NCBI GenBank assembly: GCA_013823985.1
Contig: PNNB01000047.1
Coordinates: 1-64,000, forward strand
DNA from: Sphingopyxis sp.
GTDB lineage: Bacteria > Pseudomonadota > Alphaproteobacteria > Sphingomonadales > Sphingomonadaceae
DNA length: 64,000 nt
Direction of reading: 5' to 3'
A program made the position numbers and the translations under genes. How positions within the stretch are numbered: the first letter of the stretch is position 1; every line of letters begins with the position of its first letter. Below the pieces are notes generated by a model that ran no database searches, had not been told where the DNA came from, and was given only the letters and a program-made list of their open reading frames with translations. Shown here piece after piece: positions 53,042 through 63,283 of the stretch.

Positions 53042-55747
53042 TTAAATCTTATACGAGAAACGAAGGCCAATTGTGCGTGGCCGCGATGTGGTGGTCCGAA
53101 GCTCACCATCATTTCCGCTCTTGTACAGTTCCGGCCGCTCGTCGGTTAGATTGTCACCGAACACTTCTAGGCGCCATTCATCCTTCGATACGCCGAACGA
53201 CGCGGAGAAGGTTGCATAGGAGTCGAGCTGTTGCGCCGCAGGAATTGGCGCGATGACGTCACCTGGACGCACAAGCACGCCATTATAGGTAACCGGGATC
53301 GAAGGGGCATAACCCAAGGTCGGGTTGGATGCCTGATACCGGATATCGACATTGTCGATCACGTCCGAGATGCTCTTGCCGACATAGTGGAAGCCAACTT
53401 GCGCAAATGGTGCGAGACCGGATGCCAGTTCTTTTTCCCAGAAGAGGCGGGCATTGAACTGGAATTTGGGGCTCAGCGCCAATGGTCCGCCAAGAGGACG
53501 AAGAACCGTGGTGTTCTTGCGATATTTGGTCAGTTCCGAGTCATTGTACGAGAAAGCGCTGTTCAACGTCAGCTCGTCCGTTGCACGCCAAGTGACATCG
53601 CCTTCCAGACCCCGGATCCGTGCATCCACCAGGTTGGTGGTGAATGTCTGGTTCGAGATGTTCTGATCGAACACAGTGATCTGGATGTTGCTCCAGTCGA
53701 TCTGGTACGCAGCAACATTGACCTGCAAGCTACGGTTCAGCAGCGCAAACTTGCCGCCGATTTCATAGTTCTTCACCTTATCCGGCACATAGGTACCCAA
53801 GCGGACGAAGTCTGCATTGGTCGGGCAGATCGCGCTTGGTACGCGGCATGGACGACGGTTGAAGCCACCCGGACGGAAGCCATCCGAATAAGTTGCGTAA
53901 ACCAGCGAACCATCACCGATACGGTAGGTCAGGTTACCCTTGAACAATACGCCGGTATATTTCGCAGGCGAAGCATCAGCATACAGCACATTCAGGTTTG
54001 CACTGACATTGTAAAATGCAGGTGGCGTGGCCGATGGTGAATAGGTGCCGGTTGCAGGGTTATACACCCCACGAGCGCCACCGAAGCTGCCGTTCGAGGA
54101 CCCGTTAATCGACGCCTTTTCGTTATAGTAGCGCAGACCGCCTGTAAGGATCAGCTTTTCAGGTACGATATCGAAAGATGCCTCACCATAAGCGGCGAAC
54201 TGCTTATCCTTACGTTGGATATCGTTGAAAAAGCCGACCTGTACCGGACGAACGCTGGTGTCATTCGCATTGACCGACGCGTTTGGCGCGCGGCGATAAA
54301 TGAAGCCGGCGGCTTCCTGCAAATAGGACCAGTCGGTGTTGTCGAACAATTTGTTGTTATCATAAAACAAACCGAAGGTACCGCGAATACGCTTGTCGGC
54401 AGGTGTCGTGATCCGGAATTCCTGCGTGAAACGCTTGGTCCGGTTGCGCACCTGATAGCTCTTGTTCGGGGCATAGCAGGTGTTGCCGATGTTGCCGTTA
54501 TACGCTGCGGTGTAATACACGCCGCGGTCGCACTCATAATAAGGCAGATACAAGCCGATGTTCGAATAACCGGCATAGTCGGCAATCTGCGTCGCACGGT
54601 GGTTCATGTACGAACCAGTGTAAATCAGATCGAGCGCGCCCAAGCGACCGTTGATCGTCAGAGTCGACAGGTCAACTTTGTCACGCAACGAGTTTTCGTT
54701 GAACTTGGTAACCTGCAAATCGCCTACTGCGGGTTCGAAATCGAACACACCATCGGTATCGAGTTCCTGACGCACATGCATTAGATCCAGCGACCAATCA
54801 TCGGTCACTTTCAAGGTCAGCGCGAGACGACCACCGCGATAGGTCGCGTCGTTGTAGTTTTTCTCTACAAATTTGTCGTTGTTGATGACTTGGCGTGTTG
54901 GCGGCGTGTAGAGGCTGCCTGTGCAATTTGGAACGGCAGTCGTTGCAGTTGCCTGACAGGACTGGATGGCCCGCATCACGAGAAGCGGGTTACCGGTTGG
55001 CAAACGCCCGGCAATACCAACGTTCCCGTTGAAAGGCATCTGGAACGTGCCAGCTACGTTGTCGATATAACCGCCCTGGCGGTCGGTGTAGAATACGGCA
55101 CGGAGCGCCAGCTTATCCTTGACGATCGGAATGTTGATAAATGCGTCACCAGCGACGCTTTCATCACCGCTTTTAGTGAAGGCATAGCTGGCATTGAAGC
55201 CGGCATGGAATTCACTCACGTCCGGTTTGTTCGTGATGTAGCGGACGGCGCCGCCCATTGCGCTTGCGCCGAACAGCGTGCCCTGTGGCCCTGCGAGAAC
55301 TTCAACGCGTTGCAGGTCAACGGCATAAAGATCGAGGTTACGACCGACCAGCGAAGCCGGTGCGTCATTTACGTAAAGTGCCACGGTCGGCTGGGCGCCC
55401 GCTGTACCGGCAATCTGAAGACCCGGAGAGTCTGTCGATAGGCCGCGAATGAAGATCGAGGAAGCACCAGGACCACGCGAGGCCGAACGCACATTTGGCA
55501 GATATTCGATCAGCTTGTCGAATTTGGTGATGTTGAGATCACCCAATGTGTCGCCGCCCAAAGCCGTAATCGCCAGAGGCACCTTGTTGGCAGACTCTTC
55601 GCGTCGCGTCGCGGTAACGACAATGTCTTGAATGCCGCGATCATTCTCTTCGGCCGTTTCTTGTGCGAACGCGGGCGCGGCCCCTGCACCGGCACCCAGC
55701 GACGCAAGCACAAACGCCGCGGTCGATATCTTCAAATAGGTTTTCAA
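53042..55747 (-). CDS. TonB-dependent outer-membrane receptor (second)
   Basis: A receptor of 901 residues with signal peptide ending APAFAQ, then GIQDIVVTATRREESANKVP (TonB box and plug start), LAGPQGTLFGASAMGGAVR in the plug, and a barrel ending RPRTIGLRFSYKI. The start is taken as TTG at 55747: it has GAGGGGAAG at ideal distance and gives LKTYLKISTAAFVLA as a normal signal peptide. A longer frame reaches 55831 but adds foreign residues. First gene of the uptake/oxidation operon, divergent from purU. The ligand is unknown; barrel size suits oligosaccharides or polyphenol-like compounds as well as siderophores. Confidence 0.9.
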   Translation of the reverse strand: MKTYLKISTAAFVLASLGAGAGAAPAFAQETAEENDRGIQDIVVTATRREESANKVPLAITALGGDTLGDLNITKFDKLIEYLPNVRSASRGPGASSIFIRGLSTDSPGLQIAGTAGAQPTVALYVNDAPASLVGRNLDLYAVDLQRVEVLAGPQGTLFGASAMGGAVRYITNKPDVSEFHAGFNASYAFTKSGDESVAGDAFINIPIVKDKLALRAVFYTDRQGGYIDNVAGTFQMPFNGNVGIAGRLPTGNPLLVMRAIQSCQATATTAVPNCTGSLYTPPTRQVINNDKFVEKNYNDATYRGGRLALTLKVTDDWSLDLMHVRQELDTDGVFDFEPAVGDLQVTKFNENSLRDKVDLSTLTINGRLGALDLIYTGSYMNHRATQIADYAGYSNIGLYLPYYECDRGVYYTAAYNGNIGNTCYAPNKSYQVRNRTKRFTQEFRITTPADKRIRGTFGLFYDNNKLFDNTDWSYLQEAAGFIYRRAPNASVNANDTSVRPVQVGFFNDIQRKDKQFAAYGEASFDIVPEKLILTGGLRYYNEKASINGSSNGSFGGARGVYNPATGTYSPSATPPAFYNVSANLNVLYADASPAKYTGVLFKGNLTYRIGDGSLVYATYSDGFRPGGFNRRPCRVPSAICPTNADFVRLGTYVPDKVKNYEIGGKFALLNRSLQVNVAAYQIDWSNIQITVFDQNISNQTFTTNLVDARIRGLEGDVTWRATDELTLNSAFSYNDSELTKYRKNTTVLRPLGGPLALSPKFQFNARLFWEKELASGLAPFAQVGFHYVGKSISDVIDNVDIRYQASNPTLGYAPSIPVTYNGVLVRPGDVIAPIPAAQQLDSYATFSASFGVSKDEWRLEVFGDNLTDERPELYKSGNDGELRTTTSRPRTIGLRFSYKI

Positions 55748-55981
55748 TTTTCTTCCCCTCAACCATCCCCCGACAATGCGGGGTTTACAAATCTCCGCAG
55801 GCAGACTGAAACTGGAGTCCCCCTCAAGCAACTGACCAAATTTTCTTGATTGGTAAAATAAATTCCTTGATCAATCACATCATCTACATGTTGCGATTAG
55901 AAGGGCTAATATATGCGGCGGGATATAGATAGCGCGTAAAGGCGGCGCTAGGCGGTCACCGGATTTGAGAGGGTTTAGACG

Positions 55982-56842
55982 ATGGTGCAAACGGGGGCGG
56001 ACTTTGTTCTTCTGATAGCTTGCGAAGACCGCAAGGGAATTGTTGCTGCGGTAGCCAATTCCATTGCGAGCCAGGACTGCAATATCATTGAAAGCTCCCA
56101 ATATGGCGACGCCAGTACGGGTCGTTTCTTCATGCGGGTTGCCATATCTTGCCCGGGAGACATGACGTCCGAGCGCTTTACGTCGGCTTTCCTTCCCGTC
56201 GCTACCGCCTTCCGCCTCGACTGGCGTATTCACGACTTACGCAAAAAATTGCGCGCGATGATCATGGTCAGCCAAGGTGGGCACTGCTTGAACGATCTGT
56301 TGTACCGTACATCGACCAAAAGGCTGCCGATGGAGGTTACCAGCATCGTATCCAACCATATGACCTGGAAACGCAGGGCTGACCATGAAGGCATTGAATT
56401 CCATCATTTGCCAATCACGCCTGAAAACAAGCTGGAGCAGGAGGCCAAGTTGCTCGCCATGGTGGAGGAGCAGCAGGTCGATCTCATCATACTTGCACGC
56501 TACATGCAGGTGCTGTCCGACCAGTTGTGCCGAAAGCTCGATGGCCGCGTCATCAATATTCATCACAGCTTTCTTCCTGGGTTCAAAGGCGCAAAACCTT
56601 ATCATCGCGCCTACGAGCGCGGCGTCAAAATGGTTGGGGCAACTGCCCATTATGTAACCCCCGACTTGGATGAGGGCCCGATCATTACGCAAGATGTCTC
56701 AATCGTTGACCACGCCGATACGGTTGAGGACCTCATCGCCCAAGGTCAGGATACCGAAAGCCGGGTGTTGGCGCGTGCCGTAAAACTGCACCTCGAGCAT
56801 CGCGTTATGCTCAACGGGAACCGCACAATTGTTTTCAAATAG
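55982..56842 (+). CDS. purU: Formyltetrahydrofolate deformylase
   Basis: A 286-residue enzyme that hydrolyses 10-formyl-THF to formate and THF. The N-terminal ACT domain (about 8-80, [20 protein letters not shown]) senses amino acids; the C-terminal formyltransferase-like half has the active site Asn-His-Asp in [16 protein letters not shown] and the later DLDEGPII. It heads the C1-oxidation genes and resembles the purU copies found in glycine-betaine catabolic clusters, where it recycles folate after demethylation. Confidence 0.93.
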   Translation: MVQTGADFVLLIACEDRKGIVAAVANSIASQDCNIIESSQYGDASTGRFFMRVAISCPGDMTSERFTSAFLPVATAFRLDWRIHDLRKKLRAMIMVSQGGHCLNDLLYRTSTKRLPMEVTSIVSNHMTWKRRADHEGIEFHHLPITPENKLEQEAKLLAMVEEQQVDLIILARYMQVLSDQLCRKLDGRVINIHHSFLPGFKGAKPYHRAYERGVKMVGATAHYVTPDLDEGPIITQDVSIVDHADTVEDLIAQGQDTESRVLARAVKLHLEHRVMLNGNRTIVFK

Positions 56843-56847
56843 TTGAA

Positions 56848-56867
56848 TCACGTTTATGCGAACGTGA
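56848..56867. promoter_or_regulatory. Inverted repeat between purU and frmA
   Basis: Perfect TCACGTT-N6-AACGTGA in the 56-base gap, 31 bases before the frmA start. It may be an operator for frmA and the formate dehydrogenase genes, or simply an RNA hairpin. Confidence 0.4.
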
Positions 56868-56898
56868 AACCTCAATATTCGAATTGGAGAAGACCGAA

Positions 56899-58008
56899 AT
56901 GAAGACCCGCGCCGCTGTAGCTTTTGAAGCAAAGAAGCCACTGGAGATTGTCGAGCTTGATCTCGAAGGACCGAAGGCGGGTGAAGTTTTGGTCGAGATC
57001 ATGGCGACCGGTATTTGCCATACCGACGCCTACACCCTCGACGGATTGGACAGCGAAGGCCTGTTCCCCAGCGTTCTGGGCCATGAAGGTGCAGGGATCG
57101 TAAGGGAAGTCGGCGCAGGTGTGACCAGCGTAAAGCCCGGCGATCACGTCATTCCTCTCTACACCCCCGAATGCGGCAAGTGCAAAACTTGCCTGTCTGG
57201 AAAATCAAACCTGTGCACCGCGATCCGTGCGACACAGGGCAAGGGCCTGATGCCCGATGGCACAACGCGTTTTAGCTACAAAGGCCAGCCAATCTACCAT
57301 TATATGGGCTGCTCGACCTTTTCGAACTTCACCGTTTTGCCGGAAATCGCTGTCGCGAAAATCCGTGACGATGCTCCGTTCCAAACCAGCTGCTATATCG
57401 GCTGTGGCGTCACCACGGGCGTTGGTGCCGTCACCAATACTGCGAAGGTCCAGCCGGGCGATAATGTCATTGTGTTTGGCCTGGGCGGCATTGGCCTCAA
57501 CGTGCTTCAGGGTGCGAAGATGGCAGGTGCTAACATGATTGTCGGTGTCGACATCAATCCGGCTCGCGAAGAATGGGGCAGGAAATTCGGAATGACCCAC
57601 TTCGTCAATCCCAAGGATGTCGAGGGCGATATTGTCCAGCATCTGGTGGCGTTGACTGACGGTGGTGCGGAATACACGTTCGACTGCACCGGAAACACGA
57701 CCGTAATGCGCCAAGCGCTTGAAGCATGCCACCGCGGTTGGGGCACCAGCATCATCATCGGTGTCGCAGAGGCGGGTAAGGAGATCAGCACGCGTCCATT
57801 CCAGCTGGTAACTGGCCGCAACTGGCGCGGAACCGCTTTTGGCGGAGCAAAAGGACGCACGGACGTGCCGAAGATTGTCGATCTCTATATGGACGGCACG
57901 ATCCAGATCGACCCCATGATCACCCATGTTCTGACGCTCGATGAAATCAACAAAGGCTTTGACCTTATGCATGCAGGTGAGAGCATCCGAAGCGTTGTCG
58001 TGTATTGA
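56899..58008 (+). CDS. frmA: S-(hydroxymethyl)glutathione dehydrogenase (class III ADH)
   Basis: A 369-residue zinc enzyme that oxidises the formaldehyde-glutathione adduct. Catalytic zinc ligands are in [10 protein letters not shown] and GHEGAG, structural zinc cysteines in [16 protein letters not shown], and the NAD fold is GLGGIGLNV. The ATG is preferred over a TTG five codons upstream since TTGGAGAAG forms its ribosome site. Its stop overlaps the fdsG start. No S-formylglutathione hydrolase gene is seen in this window. Confidence 0.95.
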   Translation: MKTRAAVAFEAKKPLEIVELDLEGPKAGEVLVEIMATGICHTDAYTLDGLDSEGLFPSVLGHEGAGIVREVGAGVTSVKPGDHVIPLYTPECGKCKTCLSGKSNLCTAIRATQGKGLMPDGTTRFSYKGQPIYHYMGCSTFSNFTVLPEIAVAKIRDDAPFQTSCYIGCGVTTGVGAVTNTAKVQPGDNVIVFGLGGIGLNVLQGAKMAGANMIVGVDINPAREEWGRKFGMTHFVNPKDVEGDIVQHLVALTDGGAEYTFDCTGNTTVMRQALEACHRGWGTSIIIGVAEAGKEISTRPFQLVTGRNWRGTAFGGAKGRTDVPKIVDLYMDGTIQIDPMITHVLTLDEINKGFDLMHAGESIRSVVVY

Positions 58009-58418
58009 TGATATCGCTTGCCGACATATTGGCCGAACATGCAGAGCGCGAAGGCCCTTTGCTTCCTATCCTGCATGATGTGCAGAAGATGTTCGGCCAT
58101 GTCAGCGAAGAGGCGATGCGTGAAATTGCCCACGCCCTGAATTTGACCCGGGCCGAAGTCTATGGCGTAGTCAGTTTCTATCATGATTTCCGGACAGAGG
58201 TCGAAACGAGACCCGTCTTCAAACTCTGCCGGGCAGAAGCGTGCAAAGCCCGCGGTGTCGAAGCGCTGGTTCCGGTCGCCGAAGGCCAGACGCGCGTCAA
58301 GGTGGAGCCCATCTATTGCCTCGGGCTGTGCTCGGTTGGTCCTGCCGCGCTCGTCGGTGAAACCGTGCACGCCCGTTTGGATAGCGCGCGGCTGACCGCG
58401 TTGTTGGCCAGCGTATGA
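58008..58418 (+). CDS. fdsG: Formate dehydrogenase gamma subunit
   Basis: A 136-residue thioredoxin-like [2Fe-2S] subunit related to NuoE. The four cluster cysteines are in KLCRAEACKARG and YCLGLCSVGP. In NAD-dependent soluble formate dehydrogenase it lies on the electron path between the molybdenum subunit and the flavin subunit. The ATG at 58008 overlaps the frmA stop by one base (TGATG); the stop overlaps fdsB by four. Confidence 0.92.
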   Translation: MISLADILAEHAEREGPLLPILHDVQKMFGHVSEEAMREIAHALNLTRAEVYGVVSFYHDFRTEVETRPVFKLCRAEACKARGVEALVPVAEGQTRVKVEPIYCLGLCSVGPAALVGETVHARLDSARLTALLASV

Positions 58419-59857
58419 AAATCCGCATTTCCGATGACGCCCTGGCAATAGCCTGCGGTGCCGACACCGTTGCACGGGCGTTCATTCAAGCGGGCGCCGA
58501 AGTCGAACGCGTGTCCAGTTGGGGCATGCATTGGCTGGAGCCGCTGGTCGATGTCGACGGCACAGGCTACGCGAATGTAACAGCCGATCAGGTTCGCGCC
58601 ATTATGGCGGGCACAACGGAGTCAATTGGATCGATCGCCGAACATCCCTTCATCACCCGCCAATCGCGCCTGACATTCGCGCGCGCAGGCAAGACTCGGC
58701 CAACATCGCTCGACGATTATTATGCAAGCGAAGGCTGGCTAGGCCTGGCAAAAGCGCAGGCGATTGGCGCTGAAGCGACGATCGAGACAGTGCTTGCGTC
58801 CGGGCTGCGAGGACGAGGCGGCGCAGGATTTCCGGCAGGCATAAAATGGAAAACTGTCGCATCGGCCCAAGCTGCCACTAAGTATATTGTCTGCAACGCC
58901 GACGAAGGGGACAGCGCTACATTTGCAGACCGAATGGTGATGGAAGGCGATCCCTTCATGCTGATCGAAGGCATGGCGATCGCAGGCTTCGCCGTCGGTG
59001 CACAAAAAGGATATGTCTATATCCGGTCTGAATACCCGCATGCCATTGCCAAGATGGAAACGGCTATTGCCGCCTGTGCGCATCTCATCGCACCCTTCAT
59101 CGTCGAAGTCCGCGTCGGGGCCGGTGCTTATGTATGCGGAGAAGAAACATCCTTGCTGAACAGCCTGGAGGGAAAACGCGGCGAAGTGCGGGCCAAGCCT
59201 CCCCTTCCCGCGCTGGAAGGGCTTTTCGGAAAACCAACCGTCGTCAACAATGTGCTGACACTTGCCGCCATTCCCTGGATTTTGACGCATGGCGGTGAAG
59301 CTTATGCGTCTTACGGCATGGGGCGCTCTAAAGGGACGATGCCTGTTCAATTGGCGGGGAATGTCAAACATGGCGGATTGTTCGAGATCGGCTTTGGCAT
59401 CACATTGGGCGAGTTGGTCAATGACATTGGCGGCGGCACCGACAGCGGACGGCCGGTGCGTTGCGTTCAGGTTGGAGGGCCTTTGGGGGCTTATATCCCC
59501 CCTTCCCGTTTCGACCTGCCGTTCGACTATGAAGCCTTTGCAGCGGCCGACGCCCTGATCGGCCATGCCGGGATTACGGTTTTTGACGATACGGTAGACA
59601 TGGCGCAAATGGCACGGTTCGCTATGGAATTCTGCGCGGTAGAAAGCTGCGGCAAATGCACGCCTTGCCGTTTGGGCAGTACGCGCGGGGTTGAAACCCT
59701 TGACCAGATTATTGCCGGCAAAAATGTTGAAGCAAATTTGGCACTGTTGGCCGATCTCTCCGAAACCATGAAATTTGGTTCGCTATGTGCGTTGGGCGGA
59801 TTTACCCCTTATCCCGTCATGTCGGCGATAACCCATTTTCCCGAGGACTTTCGGTGA
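58415..59857 (+). CDS. fdsB: Formate dehydrogenase beta subunit (NADH/FMN)
   Basis: A 480-residue NuoF-like subunit. The N-terminal about 90 residues replace the usual ferredoxin-like start. Then come GLRGRGGAGFPAGIKWK for NADH and FMN, GAYVCGEETSLLNSLEG, and the [4Fe-4S] cysteines ESCGKCTPCRLG with a later SLCALGG. It reduces NAD with electrons from formate. ATGA overlaps with fdsG; a GTGA overlap links it to mobA. Confidence 0.94.
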   Translation: MKIRISDDALAIACGADTVARAFIQAGAEVERVSSWGMHWLEPLVDVDGTGYANVTADQVRAIMAGTTESIGSIAEHPFITRQSRLTFARAGKTRPTSLDDYYASEGWLGLAKAQAIGAEATIETVLASGLRGRGGAGFPAGIKWKTVASAQAATKYIVCNADEGDSATFADRMVMEGDPFMLIEGMAIAGFAVGAQKGYVYIRSEYPHAIAKMETAIAACAHLIAPFIVEVRVGAGAYVCGEETSLLNSLEGKRGEVRAKPPLPALEGLFGKPTVVNNVLTLAAIPWILTHGGEAYASYGMGRSKGTMPVQLAGNVKHGGLFEIGFGITLGELVNDIGGGTDSGRPVRCVQVGGPLGAYIPPSRFDLPFDYEAFAAADALIGHAGITVFDDTVDMAQMARFAMEFCAVESCGKCTPCRLGSTRGVETLDQIIAGKNVEANLALLADLSETMKFGSLCALGGFTPYPVMSAITHFPEDFR

Positions 59858-60393
59858 AACGGCTAGGAGCTATCCTAGCCGGGGGGAAATCCACCCGCTT
59901 TGGAAGCGACAAGGCAGCCGCGCTGCTCGACGGCCGCCCCTTGATCGAGCATGTTGCCGAGAGCTTGGACGCGGAAGTTGATGCGCTGGTCATTTGTGGC
60001 CGGGAGTGGCCCGGAATGCAGAGCCTTTCCGATCGACCCATTGCCGGTATCGGGCCTTTGGGCGGCTTGAATGCGGCGCTCCATTTTGCGCGGGACAACG
60101 GCTTTGCCTATGTTTGGTCTGCTGGATGCGACGTTTTACCGCTTCCGCACTTCCCGGAACCCAAAGACCGGGAAACGGCCTATTATGTCGACGGTCATTA
60201 CCTATTCGGCCTGTGGTCAACGTCGCTTGCACATGCTCTGGATCGGCATCTGGAACAGCAATCCAACTATTCGATGCGGTACTGGATTGAAACAATTGGC
60301 GCGCATGCTTTGCCCGCAACCGCTGCCCATACAAATTTCAACACGCCGTCCGATTTGCAAGAATATGCATATAAATTGGCGGGACAAAGGTGA
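59854..60393 (+). CDS. mobA: Molybdenum cofactor guanylyltransferase
   Basis: A 179-residue nucleotidyltransferase that adds GMP to molybdopterin for the bis-MGD cofactor of formate dehydrogenase. It begins KRLGAILAGGKSTRFGSDKA, the GTP-binding motif, with IAGIGPLGGL and SAGCDVLPLP further on. The GTG start overlaps the fdsB stop; the frame is open upstream but inside fdsB. Its place inside the fds operon fits a dedicated maturation role. The sequence is short and diverged, so a general MobA elsewhere is possible. Confidence 0.88.
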   Translation: MKRLGAILAGGKSTRFGSDKAAALLDGRPLIEHVAESLDAEVDALVICGREWPGMQSLSDRPIAGIGPLGGLNAALHFARDNGFAYVWSAGCDVLPLPHFPEPKDRETAYYVDGHYLFGLWSTSLAHALDRHLEQQSNYSMRYWIETIGAHALPATAAHTNFNTPSDLQEYAYKLAGQR

Positions 60394-60424
60394 TGATTTT
60401 CCCGAATTGGTGTAAGGTAGACAT

Positions 60425-63283
60425 ATGACGTATCAGCCGCAAAAAGATTTCGGCACACCGGCCAGCGGATCAAATGACCTTGTGACGTGCACGATCGATG
60501 GACGGCACGTGACCGTTCCGGCAGGCACCAGCGTAATGCGTGCGGCGGCGGAACAAGGCACCTCGATCCCAAAATTGTGCGCCACGGACAATATGAAAAG
60601 CTTTGGCTCGTGCCGCTTGTGTCTCGTCGAAATCGATGGGCGCCGGGGAACGCCAGCCAGCTGCACAACTCCAGTTGAACCGGGCATGGTGGTGCACACC
60701 CAAACGCCGCACCTGCAAAAACTGCGTAAAGGTGTGATGGAACTCTATATCTCAGACCATCCCCTTGATTGCCTGACCTGCGCCGCTAACGGCGATTGCG
60801 AATTGCAGGATCAAGCGGGCGCAGTGGGACTGCGCGACGTACGCTATGAGGTACAAAGCACGCATCTGGGTCAGGAAAAGGACCATTCAAACCCCTATTT
60901 TGATTTTGACCCCAGTAAGTGCATCGCCTGCTCCCGCTGCATTCGCGCTTGCGACGAAGTACAGGGGACACTTGCCCTCACCATGGAAGGCCGGGGATGG
61001 GATTCCAAAATTTCCGCCGGGCTTGCATCCGACAATTTTCTAGGGTCCGAATGCGTTTCCTGCGGCGCTTGTGTGCAAGCCTGCCCGACCGCAACGCTTG
61101 TCGAGAAAAAAGTCGTCGAGATTGGCACGCCTGAACGCAGTGTCGTCACGACCTGTGCCTATTGTGGTGTTGGTTGCACATTCCGCGCCGAAATGCGGGG
61201 CGAACAATTGGTCCGCATGGTGCCCTACAAGGATGGCAAGGCCAACCGGGGACATAGCTGCGTCAAGGGACGGTTTGCATGGGGTTATGCCCAGCATAAG
61301 GAGCGTATCTTGAAGCCGATGATCCGCAAATCGATCAACGACCCTTGGCGCGAAGTCGAGTGGGATGAGGCTTTTGCCTATACGGCATCCGAACTGAAAC
61401 GGATCAGCGACAGCTATGGCCGCCATGCCCTGGGCGGGATAACGTCGAGCCGTTGTACCAATGAAGAAACCTTTTTGGTACAGAAGCTTGTCCGCGCCGG
61501 CTTTGGAAACAACAATGTCGATACATGCGCCCGCGTCTGCCATTCGCCGACGGGTTACGGGTTGAAAACGACTTTTGGCACCAGCGCAGGCACACAAGAT
61601 TTTGACAGCGTTGAAGAATGCGACGTTATCCTGATTATCGGTGCCAATCCCACCGACGGACATCCTGTTTTTGCAAGCCGTATGAAGCGGCGATTGCGGG
61701 GACAGGACGGACGGCCGCCCGCAAAGCTGATCGTCATCGACCCCCGCCGCACGGACATTGTGCGATCCCCGCATATTGAAGCGGAACATCACCTGCCGCT
61801 TCGTCCCGGCACAAATGTCGCGGTGCTGACCGCTATGGCGCATGTCATCGTCAGCGAAGGGCTCGCCAACGAGGCCTTCATCAAGGAACGGTGCGATTGG
61901 GATGAATATCGCCACTGGGCGGAATTTGTTACGCAACCCCGCAATAGCCCCGAAAGCCTGCAACCGGTAACTTTGGTCGATGCCGAAGAATTGCGCGCCG
62001 CAGCGCGTCTTTATGCCACAGGCGGCAATGGCGCGATATATTATGGCTTGGGGGTTACCGAGCATTCGCAAGGCAGTTCGACCGTCATGGCGATCGCCAA
62101 CCTTGCCATGGCGACCGGCAACATTGGAAAGCGCGGCGTTGGCGTCAACCCGTTGCGCGGACAAAACAATGTGCAGGGCGCGTGCGACATGGGCAGCTTC
62201 CCGCATGAGTTATCGGGATATCGCCATATAAGCGACGGCGATGCACGAAAGCTGTTCGAAAGTGACTGGGGCGTCGCGCTCGATCCCGAACCCGGGTTGC
62301 GCATCCCCAATATGCTCGACGCAGCGGTCGATGGTGTGTTCAAGGGACTTTATGTGCAGGGGGAAGATATCCTGCATTCCGACCCCAACACCAAGCATGT
62401 GTCCGCAGGACTTGCGGCGATGGAATGCGTGATCGTTCACGATCTATTCCTCAACGAGACCGCAAACTACGCGCATATTTTTCTGCCCGGATCGACCTTT
62501 CTGGAAAAGAACGGCACGTTTACAAATGCCGAACGCCGTATCCAGCCCGTCCGCAAGGTGATGACACCGCTCAATGGCCTTGAAGACTGGGAGGTTACAC
62601 AGCGCCTTGCCCAGGCCATGGGGCTGGATTGGAACTACACCCATCCCTCCGAAATCATGGATGAAATTGCGCGGCTGACCCCCACATTTGCCGGTGTTTC
62701 ATTTTCCCGGCTGGACGAAGAAGGTTCGCTGCAATGGCCGGTGAACGACGCTGCGCCGGACGGATCGCCTATCATGCATGTCGATGGATTTGTGCGGGGT
62801 AGAGGCAAGTTTGTGGTAACCGACTATGTTCCCACGGACGAAAAAACCGGTCCGCGTTTCCCGCTATTGCTGACGACCGGACGTATCTTGTCGCATTATA
62901 ATGTGGGTGCCCAGACGCGGCGGACCGAGAATGTGGCGTGGCACCCGGAAGATCTGCTTGAGATACATCCGGTCGATGCCGAAGATCGCGGCATAAAATC
63001 GGGGGACTGGGTCAAACTGGCCAGCCGTGCGGGCGAAACAACGCTGCGCGCGACGGTCACAGACCGTGTCGCGCCGGGCGTCGTCTACACCACTTTCCAT
63101 CATGCCGTGACACAGGCGAATGTGGTCACAACAGACTATAGCGACTGGGCCACCAATTGCCCGGAATATAAGGTGACCGCGGTCCAGATCAGCCCGTCCA
63201 ACGGACCCACCGATTGGCAGGAAGAATATGAGGCACTTTCCGAACGAGCACGCCGCATTGCGACCGAGGTGCCCGCCGAGTGA
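60425..63283 (+). CDS. fdsA: Formate dehydrogenase alpha (molybdenum) subunit
   Basis: A 952-residue catalytic subunit oxidising formate to CO2. In order: an N-terminal [2Fe-2S] domain (FGSCRLCLVE), the His-Cys3 cluster (HPLDCLTCAANGDCELQ), two ferredoxin-type clusters (CIACSRCIRACDE and CVSCGACVQACPT), a further cluster CAYCGVGC, and the bis-MGD domain. Catalytic Cys372 is in RVCHSPTGYG, with the conserved His next to it. A Cys rather than Sec is used. AAGGTAG precedes the ATG. The stop overlaps the fdsD GTG start. Confidence 0.96.
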   Translation: MTYQPQKDFGTPASGSNDLVTCTIDGRHVTVPAGTSVMRAAAEQGTSIPKLCATDNMKSFGSCRLCLVEIDGRRGTPASCTTPVEPGMVVHTQTPHLQKLRKGVMELYISDHPLDCLTCAANGDCELQDQAGAVGLRDVRYEVQSTHLGQEKDHSNPYFDFDPSKCIACSRCIRACDEVQGTLALTMEGRGWDSKISAGLASDNFLGSECVSCGACVQACPTATLVEKKVVEIGTPERSVVTTCAYCGVGCTFRAEMRGEQLVRMVPYKDGKANRGHSCVKGRFAWGYAQHKERILKPMIRKSINDPWREVEWDEAFAYTASELKRISDSYGRHALGGITSSRCTNEETFLVQKLVRAGFGNNNVDTCARVCHSPTGYGLKTTFGTSAGTQDFDSVEECDVILIIGANPTDGHPVFASRMKRRLRGQDGRPPAKLIVIDPRRTDIVRSPHIEAEHHLPLRPGTNVAVLTAMAHVIVSEGLANEAFIKERCDWDEYRHWAEFVTQPRNSPESLQPVTLVDAEELRAAARLYATGGNGAIYYGLGVTEHSQGSSTVMAIANLAMATGNIGKRGVGVNPLRGQNNVQGACDMGSFPHELSGYRHISDGDARKLFESDWGVALDPEPGLRIPNMLDAAVDGVFKGLYVQGEDILHSDPNTKHVSAGLAAMECVIVHDLFLNETANYAHIFLPGSTFLEKNGTFTNAERRIQPVRKVMTPLNGLEDWEVTQRLAQAMGLDWNYTHPSEIMDEIARLTPTFAGVSFSRLDEEGSLQWPVNDAAPDGSPIMHVDGFVRGRGKFVVTDYVPTDEKTGPRFPLLLTTGRILSHYNVGAQTRRTENVAWHPEDLLEIHPVDAEDRGIKSGDWVKLASRAGETTLRATVTDRVAPGVVYTTFHHAVTQANVVTTDYSDWATNCPEYKVTAVQISPSNGPTDWQEEYEALSERARRIATEVPAE

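Noticed and set aside
61040..62206. 388-codon leftward frame opposite fdsA
   Set aside because: It mirrors the GC-rich third positions of fdsA; fdsA is certain from its cluster cysteines and catalytic site.
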